Shown piece after piece: positions 11,501 through 24,000 of a stretch of DNA of 64,000 bases (its first letter is position 1; each line of letters opens with the position of its first letter). The notes under the pieces were generated by a model that did no database searches, was not told the DNA's origin, and was given only the letters and a program-made list of their open reading frames with translations. The DNA lies in assembly GCF_932526225.1 (NCBI RefSeq), contig NC_064036.1, positions 15,493,181 to 15,557,180 on the forward strand. The letters are read 5' to 3'. The stretch is from Nematostella vectensis (Eukaryota > Cnidaria > Anthozoa > Actiniaria > Edwardsiidae). A program made the translations under genes and the position numbers.

Positions 11501-14500
11501 ACGAGACATGACGGAAAAACATGACGTGGCGCTTCGAATAAGCCCATTTCACATTGAATAAGGCGGATAATTTGTCTGAGTAATTAGTTACTGATAGCAA
11601 ACAAAATATCAAGTGCAACTTTTTTTAAATTGATACGACTTTTTGTAAAGTGTCATTGAAATTTGAGCTTTTCGTCCCTGAGCTGATACACAGGGCACTG
11701 ATGATCAAGGAAAAGTTATCTTAAAAAGCCAAAATTTGGTTATGTGCACTTTGGCCTCATGTTATTTTTGTTTTAAAAACCAGTCCGTCATACAAGGAAC
11801 CTATAGCCACTGAAGAAATTGTGTCTTCTTTCTCTATCTGAATTTTCGCGTTTTCCAGGTTTTTCCGTCATGTCGGTCAACAAGTAATTGAAAAACATTG
11901 AAACATGCAGGATTTGGCATTTAAAGGTCACACAAAACCTTAATATATAGATTTAGGCACTGCCTAAAAGCGGAGCCAGCATTGAAAGAATGTTTTTTAA
12001 TGAGATTAAAAAAGCAATTTTTACTGCCATGTAATTATGAATTGTATTGGCCCCTTCAAATGGATCAAGCAAGCACTCATTCAATAATATTAAATATGAA
12101 GTATGAAAGTACTAAACCTGGTGTAAAAATGGCTGTCAAAGTTCAAGGTGCCTTTGTTGATGACAATGTTTTTCAAGAGTCTAATGGTCAATTCTTATTT
12201 GTTCCACTGTGCATATTTTTTATCAAAACAGCATAATAACAATCTTTGACCTTGTAAAGAATATATCAAGGATGTAACAGCATTTCAAAGATTTAGATGC
12301 CATTCTGTAGTTTCCATGTACTGCAACTGATTATTAAGAAGAATGTGTTGAAATTAATACATATTAGTGCACCCACCCTTTGGCCAGTTGTTTTTAGAAA
12401 CCCCATACCAGCTACTCAAAAATGAATGCAATAGAGGAAAATACTAAATTACTGAAAGTTCTTTACTTTCAAACCAAACCATGTTCATTGAGTTATGTTT
12501 GGGGTAGAGAGGAATAAATAAACAAATAAACAGAAAGTCAATGGGGAGTTGAAAGGGGGAAATGTGACTCTATTTGAAAAAATGTGAATCTACTTTAAAA
12601 AAATATATGACAAAAATGCAATAATAGCTTGACTGAGCACTTTTCTAACATTTTCCCCTTTCCCTATTACCTCTAGGTTTGATATAAAACTGTTTTCTTT
12701 ATAGATTTATTATTGAAAAAGCACAAGTTTGTTACTTTTATATAATTTATTAAGTAAGTACCTTGCCCTAATAAAAACCCTTTTATAGAAGTTCCATTCA
12801 GGTACACTACTACACTAGCACTAGCTACATTCTGACCGGCTTTGCCCTTGCAAAGAAACAAATAATGGATGAAACAGCATTCCAAAGATAAAATGATATA
12901 GTTAGATACACTTCAGGTGCCACTTACTAGTGATACTCCATCACCAAGGAAATTAAAATCCACAAGTATACCTCAGTCATGCATTACATATTGTTGAACC
13001 CACCCTTCAGCATGGTGGCCTGCTGTTTTTTTTTTATTATTTTATAGAAACCCTGCAGCTGGATCCACACATGCTAATGCTACTACAAAATTAAATGCAA
13101 TCAAATGGAGGAGAACAAATTAACTTGGGAAGCAAATAAAAATCAAACCTTGATATTACTGATAAGTGCTAAATGAAAATGTCTAATTTAAAACCTAACC
13201 TATTTTAATTTATTCAGGGTGCAGAGAGGAAAACAGCAAATAATTATCAACTGCATATAAAAATAGTCAATAGAGAGAGAAAAAAAGAAACTGGGACTAA
13301 TAAAAACTTTAACACTATTGCAACAACTTGATTGAGCACTCTCCTATCATTTCCCTTTTCCTCATTATCTTCAGGTTGATAAAAAATGTTTTACAGATTT
13401 ACAGTATCATTGACACAAAGTATCTTGCTCTAAAAACCCTGTTACACTTATACTGCTGTATCAAAGTAAGAAAGCCCGGCTACATTTGCCTATTCTTATG
13501 TCTTCCAGCCTTTAGCATCAAGCATGACCCTCAGGTAGTCCTTGGTTGGTTTAACCTAAATAAAAGTGAAAACAATTAACTTGGGTATTTTTATTTTTTT
13601 TAATTAATATTTTTATCAACCCATATAACCTTACTAATTTTCCATAACTATTTGAATAAAAATAAATAAACACATTAGATAGTATTCAAGATGCAGACAA
13701 TATAAGCTTGAGCAAAAAAAATATAGGTTGCATTTTTGGTTTTTATTTTCGATGAAAAAATTCTCTTTGTAACTGTAAAGTATTTATGATAATGTTGAAA
13801 AAATTGCTGTATCTTCAAAAAGACAGGATATAAAGACAAGAAAGGTCTTCTTTAGCAATATATGACAGGATGATATTTGTCAGCCTTGATTAAATATCTC
13901 AACGCTGTCAATAAAGTAAAGAGAGAACGAAGAATATCAAAGGATGTTGTTATGCTCAAATTGCTTGTTAGACCACGAATTCTCAGTTTTAATGCTCGGT
14001 TACTGTAAGCTGAGTTGCATTATACCAAGATAAATTAATGTACATAAATAAATAAGACTAAAAGAGTACATTATAATAAATTATACACAGCTCTATTTCG
14101 AGACTAAGGTCTTAAATGAAAGTAATGAACTGGCACTAGCGGTGTGTGCCGGAAGGCTGTTCCAATCTGGAATAGTGTTGGGGAAAAATGAAAACTTGTA
14201 AACATCTGTACTCTAAAAACATATGTATAAATCGAACAAGCTAAGTGTCATTGATACAGTAGCTAGACTACTACGTATTTCTGTTGTTAAATTCTTACTT
14301 ACCGTGAGGAATATACGCCTGAATTTATAGAACTTGTAAGTAAGTATTTACGAATTTAACATTTTCATGGCGATTGTCAGTTGAATAAAAGCCATTCAAG
14401 TGCCAAAATTCAAGTAGATGGTATTTTAGCCAATCAAAACAAGGATAGATGACATTGATATGTCATCTTGACGTCATACTTAAGCTGGTACGGTGTTTTT

Positions 14501-16838
14501 GTTTGAGTGATTGGTTTTGGGAAAAAAGCGAACAAACGAGCATTATAAAAGCACAACAATAAATGAAAAAATGTCATATTCAAAATGCAAATCATCGTCA
14601 AAAGCTCACCTTGGCAGTGTTTTTTTTTTGTTGCTTTATGTTTGTCGCTAGTGGTTGTGTTCGCTTTTTGTTGTAAACCGTGATCTTTCTGCTAGCAAGG
14701 AACTCGTCAACACAAGTGAATGATTTTTATAGCTGAAAACAGACATCAATCCAAGGCCTTTTCCTCTCAGGATCTCCTTACATAGATATAGACGTGAATG
14801 AATATAGAAATGGTAGTGTAGAGCCTCTCCTCTTAGTCTTCTTTTTAGCTGCTGCTGCCACGGGCGGGATTTTACATCGGCTCGTACTTCAGACAAATGC
14901 TACATTGGCTCGTACTTCAGACAAATGTTACATCGGCTCGTACTTCAGACAAATGTTACATCGGCTCGTACTTCAGACAAATGTTACATCGGCTCGTACT
15001 TCAGACAAATGTTACATCGGCTGGTACTTCAGACAAATGTTACATCGGCTCGTACTTCAGACAAATGTTACATCGGCTTGTACTTCAGACAAATGTTACA
15101 TCGGCTCGTACTTCAGACAAATGTTACATCGGCTCGTACTTCAGGCAAATGTTACATCGGCTCGTACTTCAGACAAATGTTACATCGGCTCGTACTTCAG
15201 ACAAATGTTACATCGGCTCGTACTTCAGACAAATGTTACATCGGCTGGTACTTCAGACAAATGTTACATCGGCTCGTACTTCAGACAAATGTTACATCGG
15301 CTCGTACTTCAGACAAATGTTACATCGGCTCGTACTTCAGACAAATGTTACATCGGCTCGTACTTCAGACAAATGTTACATCGGCTCGTACTTCAGACAA
15401 ATGTTACATCGGCTCGTACTTCAGACAAATGTTACATCGGCTCGTACTTCAGACAAATGTTACATCGGCTCGTACTTCAGACAAATGTTACATCGGCTCG
15501 TACTTCAGACAAATGTTACATCGGCTGGTACTTCAGACAAATGTTTCCTAAAAAACTTCAGCCCATTTGAATCCACTTATTTTCTCATTAAATACTATTT
15601 TCAAGCTGCCTTTCTTCTGTGGACATACGAACTTTGCAGCACAAAGCAAGGCGGTAAAAAAACACACAACAGTGTAAGATCGAGTGGGGCCTGGGAGTTG
15701 CACGATTGACTGGATGGATGGATGGGTGGATTGTGACACAGGGTACCAGCGCGATGACCACCAAAACCAAGTCGCATAGCTATACCATATTTCTATACCT
15801 AAAAACACTAATAAGCATTTTTCATAATATATTGAAATGATGAAAATACTCTTAGTCAAGTATTTAAGATTTCCACCAGATTTTTAAAACTTAAATAATT
15901 ACAAGATTCTAGCTCAAGAAGGTCCTTTCTTCTTGTAAAAACAGGTTGTTTTTTTTTGGGATAAACCAGTGGTGAAAACCTAGACAACTAAGATAGTCAT
16001 ATGGTTCTTGTTTATTTTATTTATTTTTTAGTTTATTAGTGTGTGTGTTATCTATTTTATTATTATTTTGCTTAAATGCAAGCAGCTGGACGATAAAAAA
16101 GTGGCTTGCACAAAAGCAAACACAATAGCATTGATCACATTTGGTGTTTTTTTCTATAGTTTTACTGGGCAACAAGGCTGACTTAGAAGATGATCGCGTG
16201 GTGGATGAGGCAGAAGCCAGAGCTTTGGCAGACAACTTGGGACTTAAATATTTTGAAACTAGTGCAGCTACAGGGCAGAATGTTACAAAATCAGTAGAAG
16301 CATTACTAGACCAGGTATGAGCAATTAATGGTACCCCTCCCCCCCCCCCCCTCCTCCACCCACCTCCACCGCAAACTCTTGCCACATCTGTGTGTTGCTT
16401 TCTTGTCATTGTACAATTTAGAACTCTTGACTTTGGTTTCGTTGTTAAAAACTATTGTTTGTTCATGTTTGACATTTTGGCAACCAATGACCAAGGGGGG
16501 AGGGGAGGGGGTTTGTGTGCCCTCCACACCCTGTGTACCCTGTGTGTGTTCCGGTGCAGATAAGATAATTGGTTGACTGAAGTGAGAAACAGTCTTAGTG
16601 TGTTGGACACCATGGTGAGAGTTCTCAGAATACTAAAAATCACAGTTACCCTCCCCTATATTCATGCTGAGTAATTACACTGCTGTGTCATGATAATCTC
16701 TAGGTCATGGTACGAATGGAGAATTGTGTTGACCGTGCTACCCTCCCAAACAATGTTTTCAACAACAATCCATCGCGAGTAAGCAAGCTGAAGGAGGTTG
16801 ATGAAGCAAGTGAAGAGTCTAGTGGATGCTCTTGTTGA
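8354..16838 (+). CDS. RAB27: Rab27 small GTPase with two alternative first exons
   Basis: Rab27 recruits effectors that dock and tether secretory granules and lysosome-related organelles at the plasma membrane. Exons: 1a 8354-8527 or 1b 9456-9614, then 10769-10857, 11205-11350, 16160-16314 and 16704-16838. Exons 1a and 1b both end in phase 0 after FREKRV, so either can join exon 2. The products would be 232 aa (1a) or 227 aa (1b). Visible motifs are the P-loop GDSGVGKT and TIGIDF/TVGIDF (switch I) in each first exon, WDTAGQER (exon 2), NKAD and ETSAA (exon 4), and a C-terminal CSC for double geranylgeranylation. Family identity is strong: [25 protein letters not shown] and [10 protein letters not shown] are Rab27 hallmarks. 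Having both exon 1 copies in one gene means mutually exclusive first exons, presumably from separate promoters. Confidence 0.93.
9456..9614 (+). CDS. RAB27: Rab27 alternative first coding exon 1b
   Basis: Encodes 53 residues from ATG at 9456 (CCAAGATGG context), beginning [20 protein letters not shown] and ending FREKRV before a strong GTAAGT donor. This is the canonical Rab27-like N-terminus. It lies 928 bp downstream of exon 1a and has its own ATG, so it is a second start exon rather than an internal exon. Splicing 1a into 1b would duplicate the P-loop and is not expected. Confidence 0.9.
11337..11460 (+). repeat. Short tandem repeat carrying copies of a splice donor
   Basis: Units resembling GATATAGGTATGTGATATG recur four times from the end of Rab27 exon 3 (ends 11350) into the intron. 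The real donor ATAG|GTATGT is in the first unit. Later units read GATATAGGTACT, GATGTAGGTATGT and GATATAGGTGTAT, so donor-like sites are copied. Confidence 0.75.
11351..16159 (+). other. 4.8-kb Rab27 intron 3: old duplication and 28-bp minisatellite
   Basis: No additional exon is recognised. About 12240-12900 and 12840-13520 look like diverged tandem copies, sharing phrases around 'aacagcattyCAAAGAT', 'accCACCCTTYrGC' and the block ending in 'aaaaaccc'. A regular minisatellite follows at 14873-15545. The remainder is AT-rich single-copy-looking sequence. Confidence 0.6.
14873..15545 (+). repeat. 28-bp minisatellite, about 24 copies
   Basis: The unit is ACATCGGCTCGTACTTCAGA plus CAAATGTT. Copies are nearly identical, with occasional C-to-G or C-to-T changes (GGCTGG, GGCTTG) and one AGGC variant. 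Because 28 is not divisible by three, a product would run through all three frames per 84 bp. All top-strand frames are open by chance and no gene is inferred. Confidence 0.97.
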
Positions 16839-18813
16839 GTGGCAATAATAAGTCTACAGTATTTATAGCAAGAATATAATGTAATACAACATAAGGTAAC
16901 TTCAAAGTATAACATGTTTCATGTAACAACATCTACTATTAAGATATTACAGTGGAACCTCAATTTAACAAACCTCTATATAAAAAAATGCTTGGTATAA
17001 CAAACAATTTTCTTCCTTAAAGCCCAATCAAAATTTCGCTAAAATGTATGGAACAGAACTTCAATATACTGGTAGTACCCTCGCTATGATGAACAGTTCC
17101 CCCAGTACCTTCTCACTTTGTTAAATTGAGTTTCCAGTGTACTCAAACTTTTGCATTTTCACAAGGCTCTAGCCAACAGGCTGGTTTAACCTTATTAAAC
17201 CACTTTGTCTTAGATTGCCTTAGGTCTAGGGTTTTGTTTTATTTGTGCAGATCATTTAGTTGTGGAGAGTGGGGTGATCATCCTTATCCCCCACCCCCTG
17301 GGGAAAGAATACATTGCCACCTTCATCTGTGCCTCAAGTTGTTAAACATTTGAGACACCAACTACATTAGTAGTGAATCATTGATAGCAACAAAAGAAGA
17401 CAAGTGTTAAAAATTTTGCCAGTTTTACTGCAAAGTACACTACAAACGATTTCTTGGATTATGTTTTTAAATCACTCTACCGATCAGCAGTACTGTTGTT
17501 TAACTTGTAGTGTACAACCTTGTAAACAGAGAATTACTTTTTCATATTAATTCCATCATTGTTTTTTATAGCAAGGTCAACCAGTTTTTTTTATAGGGAC
17601 TTTTTTGTGCAAAAAAGTGGGGGTAAGCAATTAAAAATATGAGTAGTGTTTCAGTATGTAGCAGTCTTTTAGAGTTTGTTTCTACCTTCTTGTAGTGGCC
17701 TTTATTCACTGGGAACATCTCCAGGGAGAATTTGACAATGACATTTTGCAAACATTTCCAGCTTTTTTTTTCCCATTTTCCACCCATCAGCCTTCCCTGA
17801 TACATTAGATGTATTTTTTTCTTGTTATTGATATAGTAACAATTTAATGGTCTTTAAGACCACTATAAAAGAATAGACAATTATTTCCGCATTTTTGAAA
17901 AATATGTTATTCTATTTATATTTGTTTAGAAGTTCAATTCGAATTCAAATGAATAAATGATACATAAAATCATAATAGATTAAATGTAAATTATGCCAAT
18001 CTTGATATTAATTATTTCGTGAATTGTAACTGATACTGGAATGCATGCATAGTATTTTAGCCAATCCGATTCATGTTTCTATATTCTGTATCTCATGTAA
18101 AATACGCCAGGAGTAATAGGGGATAAAAATAAAATGAGACAAAAATATGGTTGTCCTATTTTTTTTTTAATACAGTATAGGTCGATATTTCATACCTTAA
18201 GAGAAAGCAGAATAAAAATAAATCCTTAAACACTAAGGGATAGCAGTTGGCCGAAATTTTATACCCTAAAAGATAGGACGGTCACCCCTGTGTACTTTCC
18301 TTGAGTCTCCCCCCTCCCCAACGACTTACGAGGTCTCTCAGCCAAGACCGGCTTACAAGATCTCTTAGCCAAGACAGATCGCTCAGCCCTGAATATAACA
18401 ATACCAAAATTGTGATTTTTTATATAGTTTCGCAGGTAATTGCGAACAGTTTGCCTGAAACCGAGGCTCGCACTTTATTCATGAGTCCTTAGGACCTATG
18501 TCAAGCGGACAAGTGGAAAATTCGGTCGGAACTGGACTATTGAAATCGGGCGAAATAAAAGGAGCAACGCGAAAATGTAGGGGGGGGGGGAGGGAAACGT
18601 TTATCAAAATAAACGTGTCCAACAATAAAAGCCAACCATCTCATCAAGTATTAAAAAGACCACCTCTAATAGCGATCCTTTTTTATTCACACCCCATTGC
18701 AATAAATACTTTCTTATTCATTCAATGCCACTTGCGCGCACACTATATTAGTCTATTCAAAGGCTTCTAGCATAGTTCAAAAAGCTGTTCTAATTGTTTG
18801 GCTTAGTTCGAGT
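16839..18813. other. Tail-to-tail interval between Rab27 and the phosphagen kinase
   Basis: Contains the 3' UTRs of both genes, with AATAAA-like signals near 17951 on the + strand and TTATT-type signals near 18690-18715 for the minus strand. Apart from a G run near 18581 and a duplicated 'accggcttac/caagatctctt' phrase near 18340-18375, I see nothing in it. Confidence 0.5.
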
Positions 18814-20434
18814 CTATCCGCTCGCCTCCTCATTAGGTAGCTTGTCTTCTTCCTCTGCAAGGAAATTCACACACTGAATCATGTCATCCACCAGTTGATA
18901 CTCGGGGAATCCGATGCGACGCCAGTTGCTTACATCAATGCGGTCGATGACTTCCGAGTGCTCTCCGGTGGAGCCCCGAGCTTGGCAGTTGCGCTCTCGG
19001 CAAATTTTGTCGATTGCGTCAAAGCCGATCTTAGCGATCAGCTTGGGCACGAGAATATGCACCGACCCGCGCATGCCTGTACCGATATTAGTGGGACAGC
19101 AGGTGACTGAGCCAAATGTTGGGTGCATCATAAAAGCATCCTTGGCTCCCGTCGCTTCTTTCACTCCGTCCTCGATCGCTTTTGCTCCTCTTGAAAGCCT
19201 TGTGAAGACTCCCTTGACGTCACCACCCATCTCCATGGAGATGATCCTCAGGTGGTCACCCTCGTTGATCCAGTTCAGGAAGGTCTTGGCCTTATTGATG
19301 AAGATCCCGCGACCCTCGGGCCAAAACTCGTGGTATCCCGACGCCGCCTGCATCTTATCTTTCCCACGGAAGAGGAAGTGGTCGTCCACTAGTTTTTGCC
19401 GCTCCTCGTCCGTCATGGTCGTATGTCTGTAGAGGTTACCGGCGAGGTCGTCTCCCAAAGAGTCATACACCTTAGCCATCAAATCAATGATCTCCAGCCT
19501 CGACTCCTTGCTGCCTCCAGGGTTGAGGGGGAACATCGACAGGTTCCTGGCCACACGGATGCGGGTTGAGATGATCTTAGCCTTGGCAGAGTCGCTCAGT
19601 TCAGTCGAGATTTTCTCCGGGTCCATGTCGGTTACGTGCTTGGATGTGTTGATATCGAAGCCCTTGTGATAGGCTTGGATGACAGGGTAGTAGAAGTCCT
19701 TAAAGTCGTCGTAGGATTCTTTGTCGCCTGCATGGCAGCCCATGAAAGAAGTTGGATAGCAGACGCCTATAGATAACATAAGTTTGTTAGAATTTTGTAA
19801 GGACCAGCATAGAGGATCTTCCGGGAATAGCCAATTAACGTTCGAGAATTATTTCTGATTGACATGAGCTTCCATAGCCATGGCAGGCCTCGAATCATTG
19901 GGGGCACACGCCCCTACTGGTCACTTCCTTATATATCTTTTTAAATATTGGGGGGCATATGCCCCCAGTGCTCCACCCCCTGCTATGGCCCTGACTTCCG
20001 TCACGTTTTAAAACAAACGTTGTTTGGCTAGCGAAGCTCGCCCCTTTAGTATGTTTCCAGATAATGGCGATCCTGTGAAATTCAGTCAGTCCATTGTTCT
20101 GCACTCTTGAATATACAGAGGTCATAGATCCGACCAGTCAATCAAGCTGTTCTCCGACCAGTCAATCAAGCTGTTCCTAATTGAGGTCTGACATACCTGT
20201 ATTGATAGCACGAGCCAAAGTCCACTTGGCAGGGCCAGAAGACTTAGTGTCCTTGTACTTCTCCCAGACCTCAGGTGTACAGAACTTGAGACCCAAGGGA
20301 CAGCGCTCTGATTTCATGGCTGCCTCAATAATGTCCTTGGGGTATTCATTCTTGGCAAGACTGGCGTTCATCACCAGATCAAAGTCCAAGTCTGCCTTTG
20401 CAGCCTCTGGGGTTCCTTGTACAACATACGGCAT
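18814..20434 (-). CDS. Phosphagen (arginine-type) kinase
   Basis: Two coding exons: 20434-20197 and 19766-18814. They join in phase at INTG|VCYP to give 396 aa. Phosphagen kinases move phosphate between ATP and a guanidino compound to buffer energy. The N-terminal helical domain (about 1-115) is followed by the catalytic domain, with STRIRVARNL (about 147-155), NEGDHLR with the expected catalytic Glu248, CCPTNIGTG with reactive Cys303, and GEHSE with Glu348. The two glutamates match the arginine kinase pair; creatine kinases carry a different loop at the GEHSE site. The CPTNIGTGMRGSVH stretch is intermediate between the arginine and creatine kinase patterns, so substrate is inferred. The start MPYVVQ has a good context (AGCACCATGC). 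The exon is open upstream to an acceptor at 20489, so an N-terminal extension from another exon cannot be excluded. Confidence 0.9.
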
Positions 20435-20488
20435 GGTGCTGTCTTTTGCTGGAGTGATGACTTCTTCGTGTTCTTCCTCAGCTAAGTC

Positions 20489-20990
20489 CTATAATAAAAT
20501 GTCAAGGATAATAATTTCCAGTAGTATCACTTGTTTTACCACCATTAGAGAAGTCTTGGTGGGGGAGGGGAATCAGCCCCTTTTTCAGGGGCAGCGGAGT
20601 GGTCCCATATGTGGGGTGCGAAAGTTGTGGGTAGCGGTTTCAGGGGGAGGGGTGGTTGGTGGTTTCAGGGGGGAGGGGTGAGTGGTGGTTCCAAATCCTA
20701 TTTATAAGAACGTGGGCATTTTAAACTGTTCAACAAATTTGTTGTCGGTTGCATACAGTATATACCACTTGAAAACCGTTGTTTTAAAAAAACGTTCATA
20801 TATGTCTAACGAAATATCCGCACAAAAAAAGTGGGGGGGGCAACCCCCTGCCGCCCCTGTGTTTGGGTATAGGGCGGCTACAAGGGTATCGGCAATGCTA
20901 ACAATGTTTAAGAAAAAAATATCTTAAATAAAATTCCTTGTTTAGGACAACCCCAGAACCTTAGAAGACTTGTGATAAAGGCTTGATGAC

Positions 20991-21076
<86 letters not shown>

Positions 21077-24000
21077 TATTATTATTATTATTATTATTAT
21101 TACACAGATATTGAAATATTACCCTGTTTAGGATCAATAGTTTTAAATATATACCTTGACAGAGAATATGATCCAAAAGCCTACCTTATCCAATATAGGG
21201 GAGTACCACTATCTAAGGAGAGGTCAACCTGGTACCTATGTACTGTAGATGGGAGTACAGGGAATGCTTGTTAAATAGATGTCTTATTGTATTAATTTCA
21301 TATCCTAAAAGATGCCAATAACATATTATTATACTGTTCCATAGATACATTACAAAAAGGTAAAATAGTAACACTTATAACACCATGTTTAAAATAGGTG
21401 CTCACGATAAGACCCATATAAGATCCAAATTCCTAGATTTATACCCTAAAAATATGATAAACACCCAAACCTAGGGACTAGGGGGCATTATCCTTCTTTG
21501 TATGTAAATTAATTTATTTGCAGTAATTTGTAATAAAGAAAACTATAATGATTGTTACTTTTTCAAGAAATCTTGATAAGCCTATTGTACATGATTTCCT
21601 GAAGGAATGTTACTGTATGTTACTTATTAATGTTACTTTTAAAATCTGTAATGTTACAAGTTACTTAAATCTTACTGCAAATAAAACACCTGTAGTGCTT
21701 TTGTTATACTCACAATCTTATTGCGTCTTCCACAACACAAACAAGGCATCTGGGTGAAAACAGACAAACCACAACCCTTTAATAGGGCTGGGGAAAAAAT
21801 GTGTGGTTAAGATTAGTATATATTTTCTTTCTAATTCAAACGATTAGCAGGTTGTGGATATATAATACCTCTGGATTAGAGCAGCTTTTTAATACTCTCT
21901 TTAAATTTTCAAACTGCAGACTAAATTAAGCCTATTTATGCTGGTGTTCACATGCTTGCAAAGCTTCCTAAAGACCATTTGGTGGCTAAGAATAATATGC
22001 TCACATGATTTACTTCAAGGGTTTCATTCTTAACACATTGACCCCTTAACCGGCCTGTACCGGCTTTGGGAAGTACCCACAACCCAAAAAATTCATAAAT
22101 GCAAAATAAACATAACAAGATGAAGATACTCAGGCATCAGTCTAAGGGATAAATGGTCTTGCAGATATGCGTCCAACCAAGGTGTTGGCATCTACTCTTA
22201 AGCCAAATAATAGCACAGGTTCTTTGACAAATCTCAAATCGAACAAGTAGAGAAAAGCAGAATCACCCCTCTCAATAAAACGCTCAAAATACCACACAAG
22301 GGAGAGAGATCAGCAAACACAGCTCAAGACACAAATAGATACCTTTATTCTGATCCTCCAGGTACATTTCCATGGCCTCAAAAAACAATGTCAACTCCTT
22401 GAAGGATTGTACAACCACGAAGATGTCTTTACATATTGCAAAGCATTCTGGGAGATCCAGGGGAAAATTCACGAGGGGAGGGCCAGTCAACACTCCTCTC
22501 CCCAAAGTCAGATGGTTTTTTATAAGTCTTTTCACCCCGAAGCCAAACAAATGAATTCCAGGTCATACAGACCCAGAATAGCAGTGTAAACAATTTTGGA
22601 ATCAATTTGGTTTCAGAAAAGACAGCATTTAGGAGAGCTGTGGTGATTCCTTAGAAAATTATTTTCTCATCCAGGCAAAGCCAAACAAGAAAAAATCATC
22701 ATGAATCCACCTTTGCTTGCAAATATCCATAAGCAAAGCACTCAATTATGCCCCAAAAGACTTCATGATGTCCTGAGACACTCTCCTAATATGCTCATAG
22801 CTGTATTTTTGATGAAAAATACAAGCAACCATCAAATTGTGCTGGCTTCAGCACAACGACGAGGGATTAAAAGTGGGGACCGGAAAGCACTGTTGGAAAG
22901 CTTGGATACCGCTGACTAGGTGCAGCTGTGTTTGACTTTGACGGGCTGTATAAAACTCAGAATAGGGGGGGGGAAGTATCTGTTTTCAGTCTGTTTTTTT
23001 GTAAATTCAGCTCAAAAAAAGCCAGGAGTCAATGGGTTAAGGCAGTTTCCTCCATCTGAAATGCTTTGCTGGTAGTAGCATTCTCACAAGTGCTTACCAC
23101 AGACTGTTTGTTAGCCTTTTGGCAAGACCGACCTGTCAATCAAGCTGTTACTTTCATGGCCAGACCTTACTGGCCTTGTCTTTGTTGTTTTTGTCCTTGT
23201 GTCTTTTATAAAACATTGCACACCCCCCCCCCTCCCTTCTGTTTCACTAAAATCCCAGCAGTGAACAGTGGTGGAAATTAAAATTAATCGATACTTATTG
23301 TAACAAAATGGTGAAAGAAAGATCGATTACTTTTATACTTAAGTTGCCAGTGTTTTATGACAATATAACACGGTAATCATTTTTGATGACTTCGAGATTT
23401 TGTCTAGTGGCTTTTACTAGCCTTCCTTGGGTCACTTATATTCAAACTGTTCAGGAAATTTTCAAGAAGAGTCATCGTGTAAAAAAAACCGGCAATGAAG
23501 ACACTCTCGAAGAGTTTGTCTCATACAATTCACAGTACCCAAAGAGGTGTGATAATTCTATACCACGAATCGATGGATAACAAGGTACATATAGTTACTT
23601 ACTCGACTGAAGGACCTGAGAAAAAGACAAGTACAAGGTCTTCCGCAGTGTGTCTACCTTCTGAGTGAAGCTCGTGAAATCAGTACACATATAGAGCCGC
23701 ACATTACACGCCATATATGGAAAGAGCAGAATGATTGGTTCTCTAATGGGTAAAATTGTTTCGATCCGAAAGTGATAACGCCTGCGACACGTCGTCCCAA
23801 AATCAGACAGCCTATCCGCCCGTATCTCTATGCTGCTGTTCCCAACTCCACAGACGCTTGACGGTTCATGTTTTATCAGATGACAAACTCTACTAAACCA
23901 AATTAAATTCGCAGCAGCATTGATAAATAAAACGCAAATGGAATGGCGATCATTCTATAATTTACGCCAGATTTTTAGACCATTATCTATGTCATCCTAG

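Noticed and set aside
14794..15709. Three overlapping 208-270 codon frames in the 28-bp array
   Set aside because: All frames of a 28-bp repeat without stops are open; they lie within an intron of Rab27.
23600..23720. 5' coding exon of the phosphagen kinase
   Set aside because: The donor is good but the frame that would join the next exon has a stop and no ATG after it; at most a 5' untranslated exon.
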